Under the pieces are notes generated by a model. It worked only from the letters and a program-made list of their open reading frames with translations, was not told the DNA's origin and did no database searches. Shown piece by piece: positions 8,626-16,231 of a stretch of DNA of 44,057 nucleotides (the first letter of the stretch is position 1; the number at the start of each line of letters is the position of its first letter). The stretch comes from Bacteroidota bacterium (GTDB lineage Bacteria; Bacteroidota; Bacteroidia; Chitinophagales; Chitinophagaceae): assembly GCA_963169635.1 (NCBI GenBank), contig CAUJDL010000078.1, positions 1 to 44,057 of the forward strand, in the 5' to 3' direction. The position numbers were made by a program, and so were the translations under genes.

Positions 8626-10528
8626 TTACATGCATTTTATTATTTATCATTCCATAATTAAATAACTGTAACATTAGTTTTAATGTACTATCAGCTTGTT
8701 TAATTTCTTTATTAATTGTTCCTGTAAATAAATTTAGAGAAAGTGTTTTATCTTTTCTCCAATTGTATAAACCCATTAAATGGTTATTGCTAAACTGATA
8801 GCAATAATTAGAATCTATGTATTGATAAATATTGCCATTGTAATTAATAGAAAAATTTTGTAGCTGAGGTTGTAGTAAATTTTTTCCTAAAGAATAAAAA
8901 GGTAATGGATAATGTAAAATATTTAATACTGTTGGTAAAATATCTATTTGGTTAGCAATAGTATTATTTATGCCTTGTAATAGTTGGTTATTAGGACTAT
9001 AAAAAACAATAGGAATACTAAAATTATCAACTGTAGTAAGTGTTTCGTTGCTTAATGCAGGTGCTGTATGGTCTGCAGTAATTATAAATAAGGTATTATT
9101 AAACCAAGCTTCTTTTTTAATTGTTGCAAAAAATTGTGCAAGAGCAAAATCAGCATAAGCAACACAATTTAAAAATGGCTCATTGCTTTTATTAAACTTG
9201 TTAGCATATTTTTTAGGAATACTAAATGGATGATGAGTGTTTAATGTAAACACAGAAGAAAAAAATGGTTGTTGAGTTTTACTTAATTGCTTTGCCATAT
9301 ATTGAAGAAAAGGCTCATCCCAAATTCCCCAATTACCATCATAATCTGCTTCATTATTATATTCATTTCTACCATAATAATTATCTATACCTGCAAGTTT
9401 TGTATAAGCATCAAAACCCATTGTGCCATTAAAGCCTCCATGAAAATATGAAGTATTATATCCTTCTTTTTTTAAAACATTTGCTAACGATGTAATTTGA
9501 TTTGCACCATAAGGCGAAAAAATATAAGGATCATTTTGCCAAGATGGTATTGCAGAAATTATAGCTGGTATGCCTTGTATAGATTCTGTAGCATTGGCAA
9601 AAGCATTACTAAATACAAGACTTTTATTAAATAACGAATCTAAAAAAGGTGTATTAGCATCGCCTCCAAAAAAGCTAATATGTTTTTTAGATAAACTTTC
9701 TACAATAATGATAACAACATTTTTTTTACTAAATATATTTTCAGTTGTTGGTGTGTGAACACCATAATTTATTTTTTCTAAAACTGTTTCAGGATAATAT
9801 GCTGTGTAAACAATACTTTTTTTATCAGTTGTTTTAATAATAGAAAATGGTGTATTAATAATTGCAGGTGCATTTTTTACAACTGTCATTTCTGGTGCAT
9901 GTATTAAGTCTAAAGGCTTTTGTTGTAAGCCTCCTCTTATAGCAATTATTGTAAAGCCTATACCTACAATAAATAAAGCTATTGCTCCAAAATATGTTTT
10001 TGCAGATGTTGCTATTCTTTGGCTAAATGTTAAACTATATTTATAAGCTTTCCACAAAAACCAACAACAAAAAGCATATACAATTATTAAATACCAATAG
10101 TCTGCAATAAACTGAGGTAAAAGTCTGTAAAAGTCATTGCCTTTTTTGCCTGTTATAAAAAGTAAAGCATCTGCTTGTGAACGTTTATGTACAAAAGGAA
10201 AATAGGCTACATCAATTAAATTACTTAGAATACATATACTATTAATTAATAAAAAAATAAAACCAACTACTTTTTGATAAAATTTATTTAATACAAATGG
10301 TGCAGGAAATAAAACCAATACAATAAACAAAGCATTTGTCATTGCAATTGCAGCAATATCAAACCTAATACCACCAATCAATAAGTAAAAAATATTTTTA
10401 AAAGAATGAAGTTCTAAAGCAGCTTTGTTTATCCAAATAAATAATACTCTACCAATAAAATATAACAGTAGCAATACTAAAACTAGAAAAGCTAATCTTT
10501 TAATTTTAACTGTTATTGTTTCCATCAT
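8606..10528 (-). CDS. LTA-synthase/sulfatase-family membrane phosphotransferase (copy 1)
   Basis: This 640-residue protein has about five hydrophobic helices in its first 200 residues, then an extracytoplasmic alkaline-phosphatase-like domain. Sulfatase/LtaS-family metal-site features are visible: VVIIIVESLS near residue 275 (metal Glu), a candidate nucleophilic Thr in NATESIQGIPAI, THHPFSIP, and the metal pair DH in IITADHTAPAL. In Gram-positives LtaS polymerises glycerol phosphate. In Bacteroidota, which lack LTA, relatives are thought to transfer a phosphate-linked headgroup to an envelope glycan or lipid; the substrate here is unknown. A homologue lies at 27575-29518. A TAAATTTG -7-like element sits on the minus strand at 10559-10552. 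Confidence 0.85.
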   Translation of the reverse strand: MMETITVKIKRLAFLVLVLLLLYFIGRVLFIWINKAALELHSFKNIFYLLIGGIRFDIAAIAMTNALFIVLVLFPAPFVLNKFYQKVVGFIFLLINSICILSNLIDVAYFPFVHKRSQADALLFITGKKGNDFYRLLPQFIADYWYLIIVYAFCCWFLWKAYKYSLTFSQRIATSAKTYFGAIALFIVGIGFTIIAIRGGLQQKPLDLIHAPEMTVVKNAPAIINTPFSIIKTTDKKSIVYTAYYPETVLEKINYGVHTPTTENIFSKKNVVIIIVESLSKKHISFFGGDANTPFLDSLFNKSLVFSNAFANATESIQGIPAIISAIPSWQNDPYIFSPYGANQITSLANVLKKEGYNTSYFHGGFNGTMGFDAYTKLAGIDNYYGRNEYNNEADYDGNWGIWDEPFLQYMAKQLSKTQQPFFSSVFTLNTHHPFSIPKKYANKFNKSNEPFLNCVAYADFALAQFFATIKKEAWFNNTLFIITADHTAPALSNETLTTVDNFSIPIVFYSPNNQLLQGINNTIANQIDILPTVLNILHYPLPFYSLGKNLLQPQLQNFSINYNGNIYQYIDSNYCYQFSNNHLMGLYNWRKDKTLSLNLFTGTINKEIKQADSTLKLMLQLFNYGMINNKMHVTTIQKK

Positions 10529-10551
10529 ATCTTATCAAAATGCAAATGCTG

Positions 10552-10559
10552 CAAATTTA
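10552..10559 (-). promoter_or_regulatory. Possible -7 element for the LTA-synthase-like gene
   Basis: Read on the minus strand, the bases are TAAATTTG, an exact TAnnTTTG match, 24 bp upstream of the start codon at 10528. No convincing -33 box was found; only a TTTA-like sequence lies at the right distance. Confidence 0.4.
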
Positions 10560-10631
10560 TTATACAATAAAAATAATGCTAAAGGTTTAAAAGAATTTAT
10601 TTACCATAACAATCAATCAATTAAAAATTGA

Positions 10632-10663
10632 TTTGTTTATTTTTTATAAACACTGCACATTTG
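10632..10663 (+). promoter_or_regulatory. Promoter of the B12 riboswitch leader
   Basis: TTTG (10632-10635), a 20-bp spacer and CACATTTG (10656-10663) fit the Bacteroidota promoter with one mismatch in the -7 box. Transcription from here would start just before the aptamer. Confidence 0.55.
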
Positions 10664-10672
10664 CAGCGAATT

Positions 10673-10895
10673 TGGTTTATCTGCATCAAGCAGATAATTA
10701 AAAGGGAATTATGTGAAAATCATAAACTATCCCCGTAGCTGTAAAATAGTTTCTTTATAAAAAAGAAAATTTCTTAAAACTACAACACCACTGTATTGAA
10801 AAATATGGGAAGGTAATTTAAGAAAGCTATTAAGTCAGAAGACCTGCCAATTTCAGATTATTCAAGGCTTTCGGGTGAAAGGCATGGAATTTAAA
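10673..10895 (+). ncRNA. Cobalamin (B12) riboswitch
   Basis: The region shows the conserved elements of the cobalamin aptamer in order: TTAAAAGGGAA (10698-10708), GTGAAAATC, CCCCGTAGCTGTAA (10731-10744), CACCACTG, GGGAAGG, and the B12 box AAGTCAGAAGACCTGCC (10832-10848). A small hairpin ATCTGC/GCAGAT (10679-10695) precedes the core. The aptamer lies 120 bp upstream of a BtuB-type receptor, the usual target, and adenosylcobalamin should repress it. Beyond the aptamer, CTTTC/GAAAG (10868-10881) forms a short stem that may belong to the expression platform. Exact 5' and 3' limits are estimated. Confidence 0.93.
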
Positions 10896-10939
10896 GGGCT
10901 GCTAAAGCAATTTATTTATCCTTACATTATTTCCTGAAA

Positions 10940-10976
10940 GCTCATTGTTTCACTTTTAAATTTTTTAACAATGAGC
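10940..10976 (+). promoter_or_regulatory. Start-codon sequestering hairpin (riboswitch expression platform)
   Basis: GCTCATTGTT (10940-10949) is the perfect reverse complement of AACAATGAGC (10967-10976), which contains the btuB ATG (10971-10973). The loop is 17 nt. No T-run follows, so it looks like a translational, not a transcriptional, switch. The 5' arm overlaps GAAAGCT (10936-10942), which can alternatively pair with GGCTTTC (10866-10872, one G-U), offering a possible alternative fold. The pairing is seen directly; the switching role is inferred. Confidence 0.7.
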
Positions 10977-12899
10977 AAAAAAATTTTAACTCTCATTGCA
11001 CTTGGTGCAGCATTAAATGCAACTGCACAAAAAGACACTTTGGTTGGTGGACAACTAGATGATGTTATTGTTACTACAGCAAATAAAGTAGAACAAAAAC
11101 AAAGTACTACAGGTAAAGTAATTACTGTAATTGATAAAGCACAAATAGAAAAAAGCAGTGCTAAAACAGTAAGCCAATTATTAAACGAACAAGCAGGTAT
11201 TGTAATTTGTGGTGCTTATAATAATGCTGGTAATGTACAAACTATTTACATGCGTGGTGCTAATGCTGGTAGAACTTTAATTTTAATGGATGGAATTCCT
11301 ATGAACGACCCAAGCAGCATTACTACAGATTATGATTTAAACTTATTTTCTATTAACGATGTAGAAAGAATTGAAATTTGTAAAGGTGCACAAAGTACTT
11401 TATATGGTAGCGATGCTATTGCAGGTGTTGTAAATATTATTACAGTAAAAAAAGATATTGATAAAGCTGTAAATATAAAAGCTACTACTGCTTTTGGTAA
11501 TAAAAATACTACTCGTAATAATGTGCAACTTTTTGGAAAATTAAATAAGTTTACCTACACAGCACGTTTTGCTCAATTAAAAACAGATGGTTTTTCAAGT
11601 GCTTATGATAGTGCAGGAAATAAAAGTTTTGATAATGATGGTTATAAAGGAAATGTAATAAGTGCATTAGTACAATATCAAGCAACAAAGCAATTATCAT
11701 TTAAAACTTTTGTACAACATAGTAGCTATAAAGCAGATATTGATGCTGCTGTTTTTACAGATAAATCAAATTATTTTATTGATAATGATGTATTAAATAC
11801 TGGCGTAGGATTTAATTATAAAACAAATAAACTAACTGTTACAGGTAATTATCAATATAGCCATACACATAGATATTATGATGATGGTTTTAGTGCAGGC
11901 CTTGCAAATTATTCTACAAATAAATATAATGGTATTGGTAGTTTTTATGAGTTATTTGCATCTTATAAAATAGATAAACAATTTACATTATTGATAGGCA
12001 ACGATTATCGTTTTGCTACAATGAATGGTGCTTATTTTTTTTCTTTATGGGGTGCTAGTCCTTATAAAGATACATCAATGAATCAGTATTCAGTTTATGC
12101 TTCTTTAATGTATCATAGTTTAAATAATCAATTAAATGTAGAGATTGGTGGAAGAATAAACAACCATTCTCGTTATGGTACAAACAGCACATTTACATTT
12201 AATCCTTCTTATACTATCAATAAAAATTGGAAAGCTTTTGCTAGTGTTTCAACAGGTTTTAAATCTCCAAGTATTTATCAGTTGTATGATACTTATAGTG
12301 GCAATAAAGATTTAAAAGCAGAAAAATCTATCAACTACGAAGCAGGTATTCAGTTTACAGATAAAAAAATAAATACTCGTATTGTTTATTTTAATAGAAA
12401 AATTGATAATGGCATTGATTATAATTATATCAGCTATCAATACTTTAACTATATAAAACAAATGGTAAATGGTATAGAGTTAGAGCTTACAGTAAAACCT
12501 GTAAAACAATTATCTATTACAGCTAATTATACTTTATTATCTGCAAAAGAAACTACACAAAATCGTCTAACTAATACAGATACTGTACAATACAATTACT
12601 TATTACGCAGACCAAAAAATATTTTTAACTTAAATATTAGTTGGGAGCCAATTAAAGATTTTAGTATTTCTTTAAACACTAAATATGTAGATAATAAATA
12701 TGATGTTGGTGGATATTTAAAAAAAGATGTAAAGTTAAAAAGCTATGTATTACTCAATGCTTATGTAGCATATAAACTAAATAGCCATATTCAGTTTTTT
12801 GCAGATGTACAAAATATTGGTAATACTAAATTTTTTGATATATACGGATATAGTGGTATTCCAACTTTAGCCAATGTTGGTGTTACATTTAATTGGTAA
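10971..12899 (+). CDS. btuB: BtuB-type TonB-dependent outer-membrane receptor for cobalamin
   Basis: This 642-residue outer-membrane transporter starts with the signal peptide MSKKILTLIALGAALNATAQ. A TonB-box-like DDVIVTTANK (about residues 30-39) and a plug domain follow, with VSQLLNEQAGI, IYMRGANAGRTLILMDGIPM and RIEICKGAQSTLYGSDAIAGVVNIIT. The rest is a beta-barrel ending in the aromatic VGVTFNW. The plug pattern resembles BtuB, and the cobalamin riboswitch directly upstream makes corrinoids the likely substrate, although cobalamin precursors are possible. No btuCDF or cob genes are linked here. A terminator follows and the gene is probably monocistronic. Confidence 0.9.
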   Translation: MSKKILTLIALGAALNATAQKDTLVGGQLDDVIVTTANKVEQKQSTTGKVITVIDKAQIEKSSAKTVSQLLNEQAGIVICGAYNNAGNVQTIYMRGANAGRTLILMDGIPMNDPSSITTDYDLNLFSINDVERIEICKGAQSTLYGSDAIAGVVNIITVKKDIDKAVNIKATTAFGNKNTTRNNVQLFGKLNKFTYTARFAQLKTDGFSSAYDSAGNKSFDNDGYKGNVISALVQYQATKQLSFKTFVQHSSYKADIDAAVFTDKSNYFIDNDVLNTGVGFNYKTNKLTVTGNYQYSHTHRYYDDGFSAGLANYSTNKYNGIGSFYELFASYKIDKQFTLLIGNDYRFATMNGAYFFSLWGASPYKDTSMNQYSVYASLMYHSLNNQLNVEIGGRINNHSRYGTNSTFTFNPSYTINKNWKAFASVSTGFKSPSIYQLYDTYSGNKDLKAEKSINYEAGIQFTDKKINTRIVYFNRKIDNGIDYNYISYQYFNYIKQMVNGIELELTVKPVKQLSITANYTLLSAKETTQNRLTNTDTVQYNYLLRRPKNIFNLNISWEPIKDFSISLNTKYVDNKYDVGGYLKKDVKLKSYVLLNAYVAYKLNSHIQFFADVQNIGNTKFFDIYGYSGIPTLANVGVTFNW

Positions 12900-12916
12900 T
12901 TAAAATAATTATTTAT

Positions 12917-12953
12917 AAAAACTTCCTGCTTGTATTAGTAGGAAGTTTTTTAT
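12917..12953 (+). terminator. Intrinsic terminator after btuB
   Basis: AAAAACTTCCT (12917-12927) and AGGAAGTTTTT (12940-12950) form a perfect 11-bp stem followed by a T-rich tract, 17 bp past the btuB stop. Confidence 0.9.
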
Positions 12954-12972
12954 TTTTGAGTAAATCATTAAT

Positions 12973-13554
12973 ATGAAATTTACGTTAGATGAATTATTAA
13001 CAGTAACATTTACACTTTTTGCTGTTATAGATATTGTAGGTTCAATACCACTTTTAATTTCTTTAAGAGATAAAATGGGTGGTACAATACGTTCTTTTCA
13101 AGCTACAATAGTATCTGGTGTATTAATGATTTTATTTCTGTTTCTTGGAAATTCTTTTTTAGGAATTTTAGGAATAGATGTAAAAAGTTTTGCTGTAGGT
13201 GGTTCTATTGTTATCTTTTTATTAGGCTTAGAAATGGTGTTGGGTCACGAAATTTTTAAAGGAGATAAAGATGCTAAAGCAGGTTCTGTAGTACCTATTG
13301 CATTTCCTGTAATTGCAGGTAGTGGTACACTTACAACTGTTATGAGTTTAAAAGCAAATTTTAATGAGTCAGTAATTCTTATTGGTATTTTAATCAACTT
13401 AGTTATTATTTATGCTGCATTAAAATCTTTAAAATTTATTGAAAGAATTTTAGGGAAAGCAGGATTATTAGCAGTAAGAAAATTCTTTGGTGTTATTTTA
13501 TTAGCTATTGCTGTAAAAATATTTAGTGCAAATATTGGTTCTTTTGGGAGGTAA
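12973..13554 (+). CDS. MarC/YhgN family integral membrane protein
   Basis: This 193-residue protein has about six hydrophobic segments and matches the MarC family in length and pattern: TFTLFAVIDIVGSIPLLISL (residues 11-30), FLGNSFLGILGID, the conserved GSIVIFLLGLEMVLG, VPIAFPVIAGSGTLTTVMSL near residue 107, and FFGVILLAIAVKIF near the C-terminus. Family members sit in the inner membrane; the original link to multiple antibiotic resistance was not upheld and the transported substrate is unknown. It follows the btuB terminator and is probably transcribed alone. Confidence 0.9.
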   Translation: MKFTLDELLTVTFTLFAVIDIVGSIPLLISLRDKMGGTIRSFQATIVSGVLMILFLFLGNSFLGILGIDVKSFAVGGSIVIFLLGLEMVLGHEIFKGDKDAKAGSVVPIAFPVIAGSGTLTTVMSLKANFNESVILIGILINLVIIYAALKSLKFIERILGKAGLLAVRKFFGVILLAIAVKIFSANIGSFGR

Positions 13555-13567
13555 GAAGTGTTTTTTC

Positions 13568-13611
13568 TATGCTGTTAAATTTTAGTAGTATTAAAGTAGT
13601 GAAACAGCATA
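13568..13611. terminator. Possible bidirectional hairpin between marC and the toxin remnant
   Basis: TATGCTGTT (13568-13576) and AACAGCATA (13603-13611) form a perfect 9-bp stem with a 26-nt loop in the gap between convergent genes. A T-run precedes the left arm, so it would terminate best on the minus strand. The long loop makes it weak. Confidence 0.4.
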
Positions 13612-13688
13612 AAGAAAGTTGTAGTTAAATATAAGCTACGAATAGTTCTGCCCTTTTTTCCTTTATATTTATGTTTTTCAATTTTTGT

Positions 13689-14016
13689 TTAGAGAAGAAA
13701 CTTCAATCTCTTTTTCAACATTTCGTTGGAAATATTTCCCATTTCACTTTTATCATAAATAGCAAGTAAAAAAATTTGTTCATCTTTAATTTTAACGTAA
13801 GTAATTATTCTGCTACTGCTGCTTTTACCTTTTCCTTTACTTGCAATAGACATACGAATTTTAAAACAAATTTTTTCCTAAAGGTTCGCCCATATTTGGA
13901 GTCTCAAGTAATTTCTCACCAAGTTTTATTAAATCAGCTTTTAAAGAAGGGTATTTTTTAGAAAGCATTTTCACATCTTTCAAAAAAGAAGGGGTAGGAA
14001 TAATATCAAAGCTCAT
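13689..14016 (-). pseudogene. RelE/ParE-family toxin with a one-base frameshift
   Basis: Reading from ATG at 14016 gives 51 residues (MSFDIIPTPSFLKDVKMLSKKY ending LGKNLF) and then a TAA near 13863. Skipping one base in the TTTTAAAA run at about 13861-13868 continues as KIRMSIASKGKGKSSSSR, then IITYVKIKDEQIFLLAIYDK, to a stop at 13689. Together these give about 108 residues, a normal RelE toxin length, with the typical join NLFKIRMSIASKGKGKS. The start overlaps the 3' end of the antitoxin-like gene by 11 bp, as in intact TA operons. The downstream half has its own ATG at 13853 (54 codons). It is either a disabled toxin, a frameshifted translation, or a homopolymer sequencing error. Confidence 0.8.
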
Positions 14017-14239
14017 TGAGCATTTGTTTAAATGTTTTAGTTGTAGTTTTTTCTTTTTTATAATTATTTACAAACGTTACAGATTTATCTAATTCGGCTA
14101 AAAATTTTTTTTCTTTTCTTGTATTTTTTTTAGTCATAGGTTTTTCTACTACTTCAACATATTCATCAAAGGCAGATAAAAGTTCTTTAATAAAAGGAAG
14201 CTTTTTAGGATGTTTAATATTTAATATCAATTGTTCCAT
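14006..14239 (-). CDS. Small antitoxin-like protein of a RelE-type TA pair
   Basis: This 77-residue charged protein begins MEQLILNIKHPKKLPFIKELLSAF and ends KTFKQMLNEL. An N-terminal beta strand plus helix followed by a lysine-rich, probably disordered tail fits antitoxins of Bacteroidota RelE/ParE pairs. It has no recognisable DNA-binding motif that I can name with certainty. Its last 11 bases overlap the start of the frameshifted toxin, which is the main reason for the call. A perfect 18-bp palindrome lies 58 bp upstream and might be its operator. If the toxin is truly dead, the antitoxin is an orphan. Confidence 0.7.
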   Translation of the reverse strand: MEQLILNIKHPKKLPFIKELLSAFDEYVEVVEKPMTKKNTRKEKKFLAELDKSVTFVNNYKKEKTTTKTFKQMLNEL

Positions 14240-14545
14240 ACAGTAAAATTAAGCAATTTAATCTAATAATCACATAGATACTAAGTCTTTGCTTTAGAGA
14301 ATATCAATATTCTCATTAGCTTCTGTAAAATACCAATGCTTTAGCACAAAGCTTTTGAGGAGATATTGGGAGGGAAAATGTTTCATTTTTATTTATCTAA
14401 ACTTTCAGTTTAACTAATTTATCCTCTTGCTTATACTATAAGTAATTCACTTTTAGTCCACAGTTTATTTTATGCATGATTATTACTAGCAATTTATAAT
14501 TACTTTGGCTGCTGCTTTGTTTATTATCATTCAATAAAAATTATT
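14240..14545. other. 306-bp intergenic region between the TA pair and the IMPDH-like gene
   Basis: This divergent gap holds a perfect palindrome at 14297-14314 and a short GCTTT/AAAGC hairpin near 14339-14353. I found no small gene, RNA gene or exact TTTG/TAnnTTTG promoter; TACTTTG near 14502 is a poor match to a -7 box. Confidence 0.5.
14297..14314. promoter_or_regulatory. Perfect palindrome, possible TA operator
   Basis: GAGAATAT-CA-ATATTCTC is an 8+2+8 inverted repeat 58 bp upstream of the antitoxin start. TA operons are commonly autorepressed through such palindromes. The role is inferred from position only. Confidence 0.35.
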
Positions 14546-15607
14546 ATGAGTAAAATTGCTTTAACCTACGACGATATTCAATTAGTTCCTACTTATTCAA
14601 ATATTGCATCTAGAAAAAATATTGACTTAACAACACAAATCACCAAACGTTATGGTTTATTAATGCCTTTAGTTGCCTCTTGTATGGATACAGTTTGCGA
14701 AAGTGAAATGGCTATTACAATGGCAGAAATGGGAGGTGTTGGTTGCCTACACAGATTTATGACAATAGAGCAACAAGCTAATGAAGTAGCTATTGTTGCA
14801 AATGCTTTACAAAATAATACTATCCAAAATATTTGGAATGTAAAAGCTAATACATGGCAATATACTCAAGCAATTCCTATTGTTGCAGCTGTTGGTGCAA
14901 ATGGCGATTTTGCTGAACGTGCAAATGCTTTAGTAAATGCTGGTGCTAATATTATTTTAATAGATGTAGCTCATGGGCATCATGAAAATGTAAAACAAGC
15001 AATTGCTTTATTGAAAAAAACTTTACCCTCACATGTAGATTTTATTGCAGGCAATATTGCTAGTGCACAAGCTGCTAAAGATTTAGAAGCTTGGCAAGCA
15101 GATGGTTTAAGAGTAGGTGTTGGTGGTGGCTCTTTATGTACTACAAGATTAAAAACTGGATTTGGTGTTCCTAATGTTACTTGCTTACAAGAAATAATTG
15201 CAGTAACTACTTTACCTGTTATGGCAGATGGTGGTATAAGAACAAGTGGCGATATTGCAAAAGCATTAGCATTAGGCAGTAGTTGTGTAATGTTAGGTTC
15301 ATTAATTGCAGGAACAAAAGAAGCCCCAGGAAAAATGATAGAAAAATCTTCTGGCTTATACAAACGCTATCGTGGTGCAGCAAGTTTAGAAACTAAAATG
15401 ATTCATCAACAAGAGCAAAGAAATGTAGAAGGAGAAAGTACTGTAATACCTTTTAAAGGTGGTGCTAAATTTGTATTAGAAGGTTTATTAGATGGTGTAA
15501 GAAGTGCTTTTTCTTATGGTGGTGCAAATACTATTAAAGAATTTAAACCTGATTGGGTACAAGTTACAAATGCAGGATTAACAGAAGCTAAACCTCATTT
15601 ATTATAA
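14546..15607 (+). CDS. IMP dehydrogenase / GMP reductase family enzyme without CBS domains
   Basis: This 353-residue TIM-barrel protein carries the family signatures LTYDDIQLVP (6-15), PLVASCMDTVCE, the catalytic-loop sequence GGGSLCTTRLKTGFGVP with Cys198, MADGGIRTSGDIAKALALG, and GSLIAGTKEAPG. The two CBS domains of ordinary IMPDH (about 490 residues) are absent. The C-terminal AGTKEAPG and VTNAGLTEAKPH resemble IMPDH, while length and EGESTVIPFKG resemble GMP reductase. It acts in guanine nucleotide balance, either IMP to XMP with NAD or GMP to IMP with NADPH. Sequence reading alone does not decide which. The usual GPGS has become GGGS here. Confidence 0.85.
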   Translation: MSKIALTYDDIQLVPTYSNIASRKNIDLTTQITKRYGLLMPLVASCMDTVCESEMAITMAEMGGVGCLHRFMTIEQQANEVAIVANALQNNTIQNIWNVKANTWQYTQAIPIVAAVGANGDFAERANALVNAGANIILIDVAHGHHENVKQAIALLKKTLPSHVDFIAGNIASAQAAKDLEAWQADGLRVGVGGGSLCTTRLKTGFGVPNVTCLQEIIAVTTLPVMADGGIRTSGDIAKALALGSSCVMLGSLIAGTKEAPGKMIEKSSGLYKRYRGAASLETKMIHQQEQRNVEGESTVIPFKGGAKFVLEGLLDGVRSAFSYGGANTIKEFKPDWVQVTNAGLTEAKPHLL

Positions 15608-15622
15608 ATTAATAAACGATAC

Positions 15623-15652
15623 TTGATTTTAAAATTTGCATCTTTTATCTTG
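15623..15652 (+). promoter_or_regulatory. Possible promoter of the DUF1599 gene
   Basis: TTG (15623-15625), a 20-bp spacer, then TATCTTG (15646-15652), a TAnnTTTG-like box one T short. It lies 28 bp before the ATG. Confidence 0.4.
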
Positions 15653-15680
15653 CAGCACTTTAAGAGAAAAATAATTTATT

Positions 15681-16226
15681 ATGAGTAATACTAATCAGCA
15701 ATACGATATTGTAATAGAACAGTGTAAAGATATTTTTATAAAAAAAACTAAAGACTATGGTACTGCTTGGAGAGTATTAAGAACAATTAGTGTAATAGAT
15801 CAAATTTTTATTAAAACATTACGTATAAGAACTATTCAAGATAAACAACAACAATTAGTTGCAGATAATATTGCAGATGAATTTAAAGGCATTATTAATT
15901 ATGCAGTTATTGGTTTAATACAATTATCTTTTAAAGATGCAGTAATAGAAGAGTTGCCTGTAAATACTGTTGTAGATTTATATCATCAACAAATAAAGTT
16001 TGCTAAAGATACCATGCTTAATAAAAATCATGATTATGGAGAAGCATGGAGAGAAATGAGCCAAAAAAGTTTTGCCGATTTAATTTTAATGAAATTACAA
16101 CGTATTAAACAAATACTTAGCAACGATGGTAAAACCCTTATCAGCGAAGGAATTGATGCAAATTATGTAGATATTATTAATTACAGTGTATTTGCTTTAA
16201 TTCTTATTATGGAAGAAGTGCATTAA
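15681..16226 (+). CDS. DUF1599 protein with internal duplication
   Basis: This 181-residue protein consists of two copies of one helical module. The first has KDYGTAW at 24-30 and IINYAVIGLI at 71-80; the second has HDYGEAW at 117-123 and IINYSVFALI at 165-174. This matches the DUF1599 family of Bacteroidota. That family has, as I recall, been linked to nucleotide-modification contexts in phages, but its biochemical role here is unknown. There is no signal peptide, so it is probably cytosolic. It converges on the carB fragment with a gap of only 5 bp and no terminator between them. Confidence 0.85.
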   Translation: MSNTNQQYDIVIEQCKDIFIKKTKDYGTAWRVLRTISVIDQIFIKTLRIRTIQDKQQQLVADNIADEFKGIINYAVIGLIQLSFKDAVIEELPVNTVVDLYHQQIKFAKDTMLNKNHDYGEAWREMSQKSFADLILMKLQRIKQILSNDGKTLISEGIDANYVDIINYSVFALILIMEEVH

Positions 16227-16231
16227 AAAAT

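Noticed and set aside
10947-10962. Possible parS because of TGTTTCAC
   Set aside because: Only a half-site is present; the second half of the palindrome is missing, and the bases lie in the riboswitch hairpin loop.
14980-15363. 127-codon minus-strand ORF
   Set aside because: It lies wholly inside the IMPDH-like gene, antisense, with low-complexity composition.
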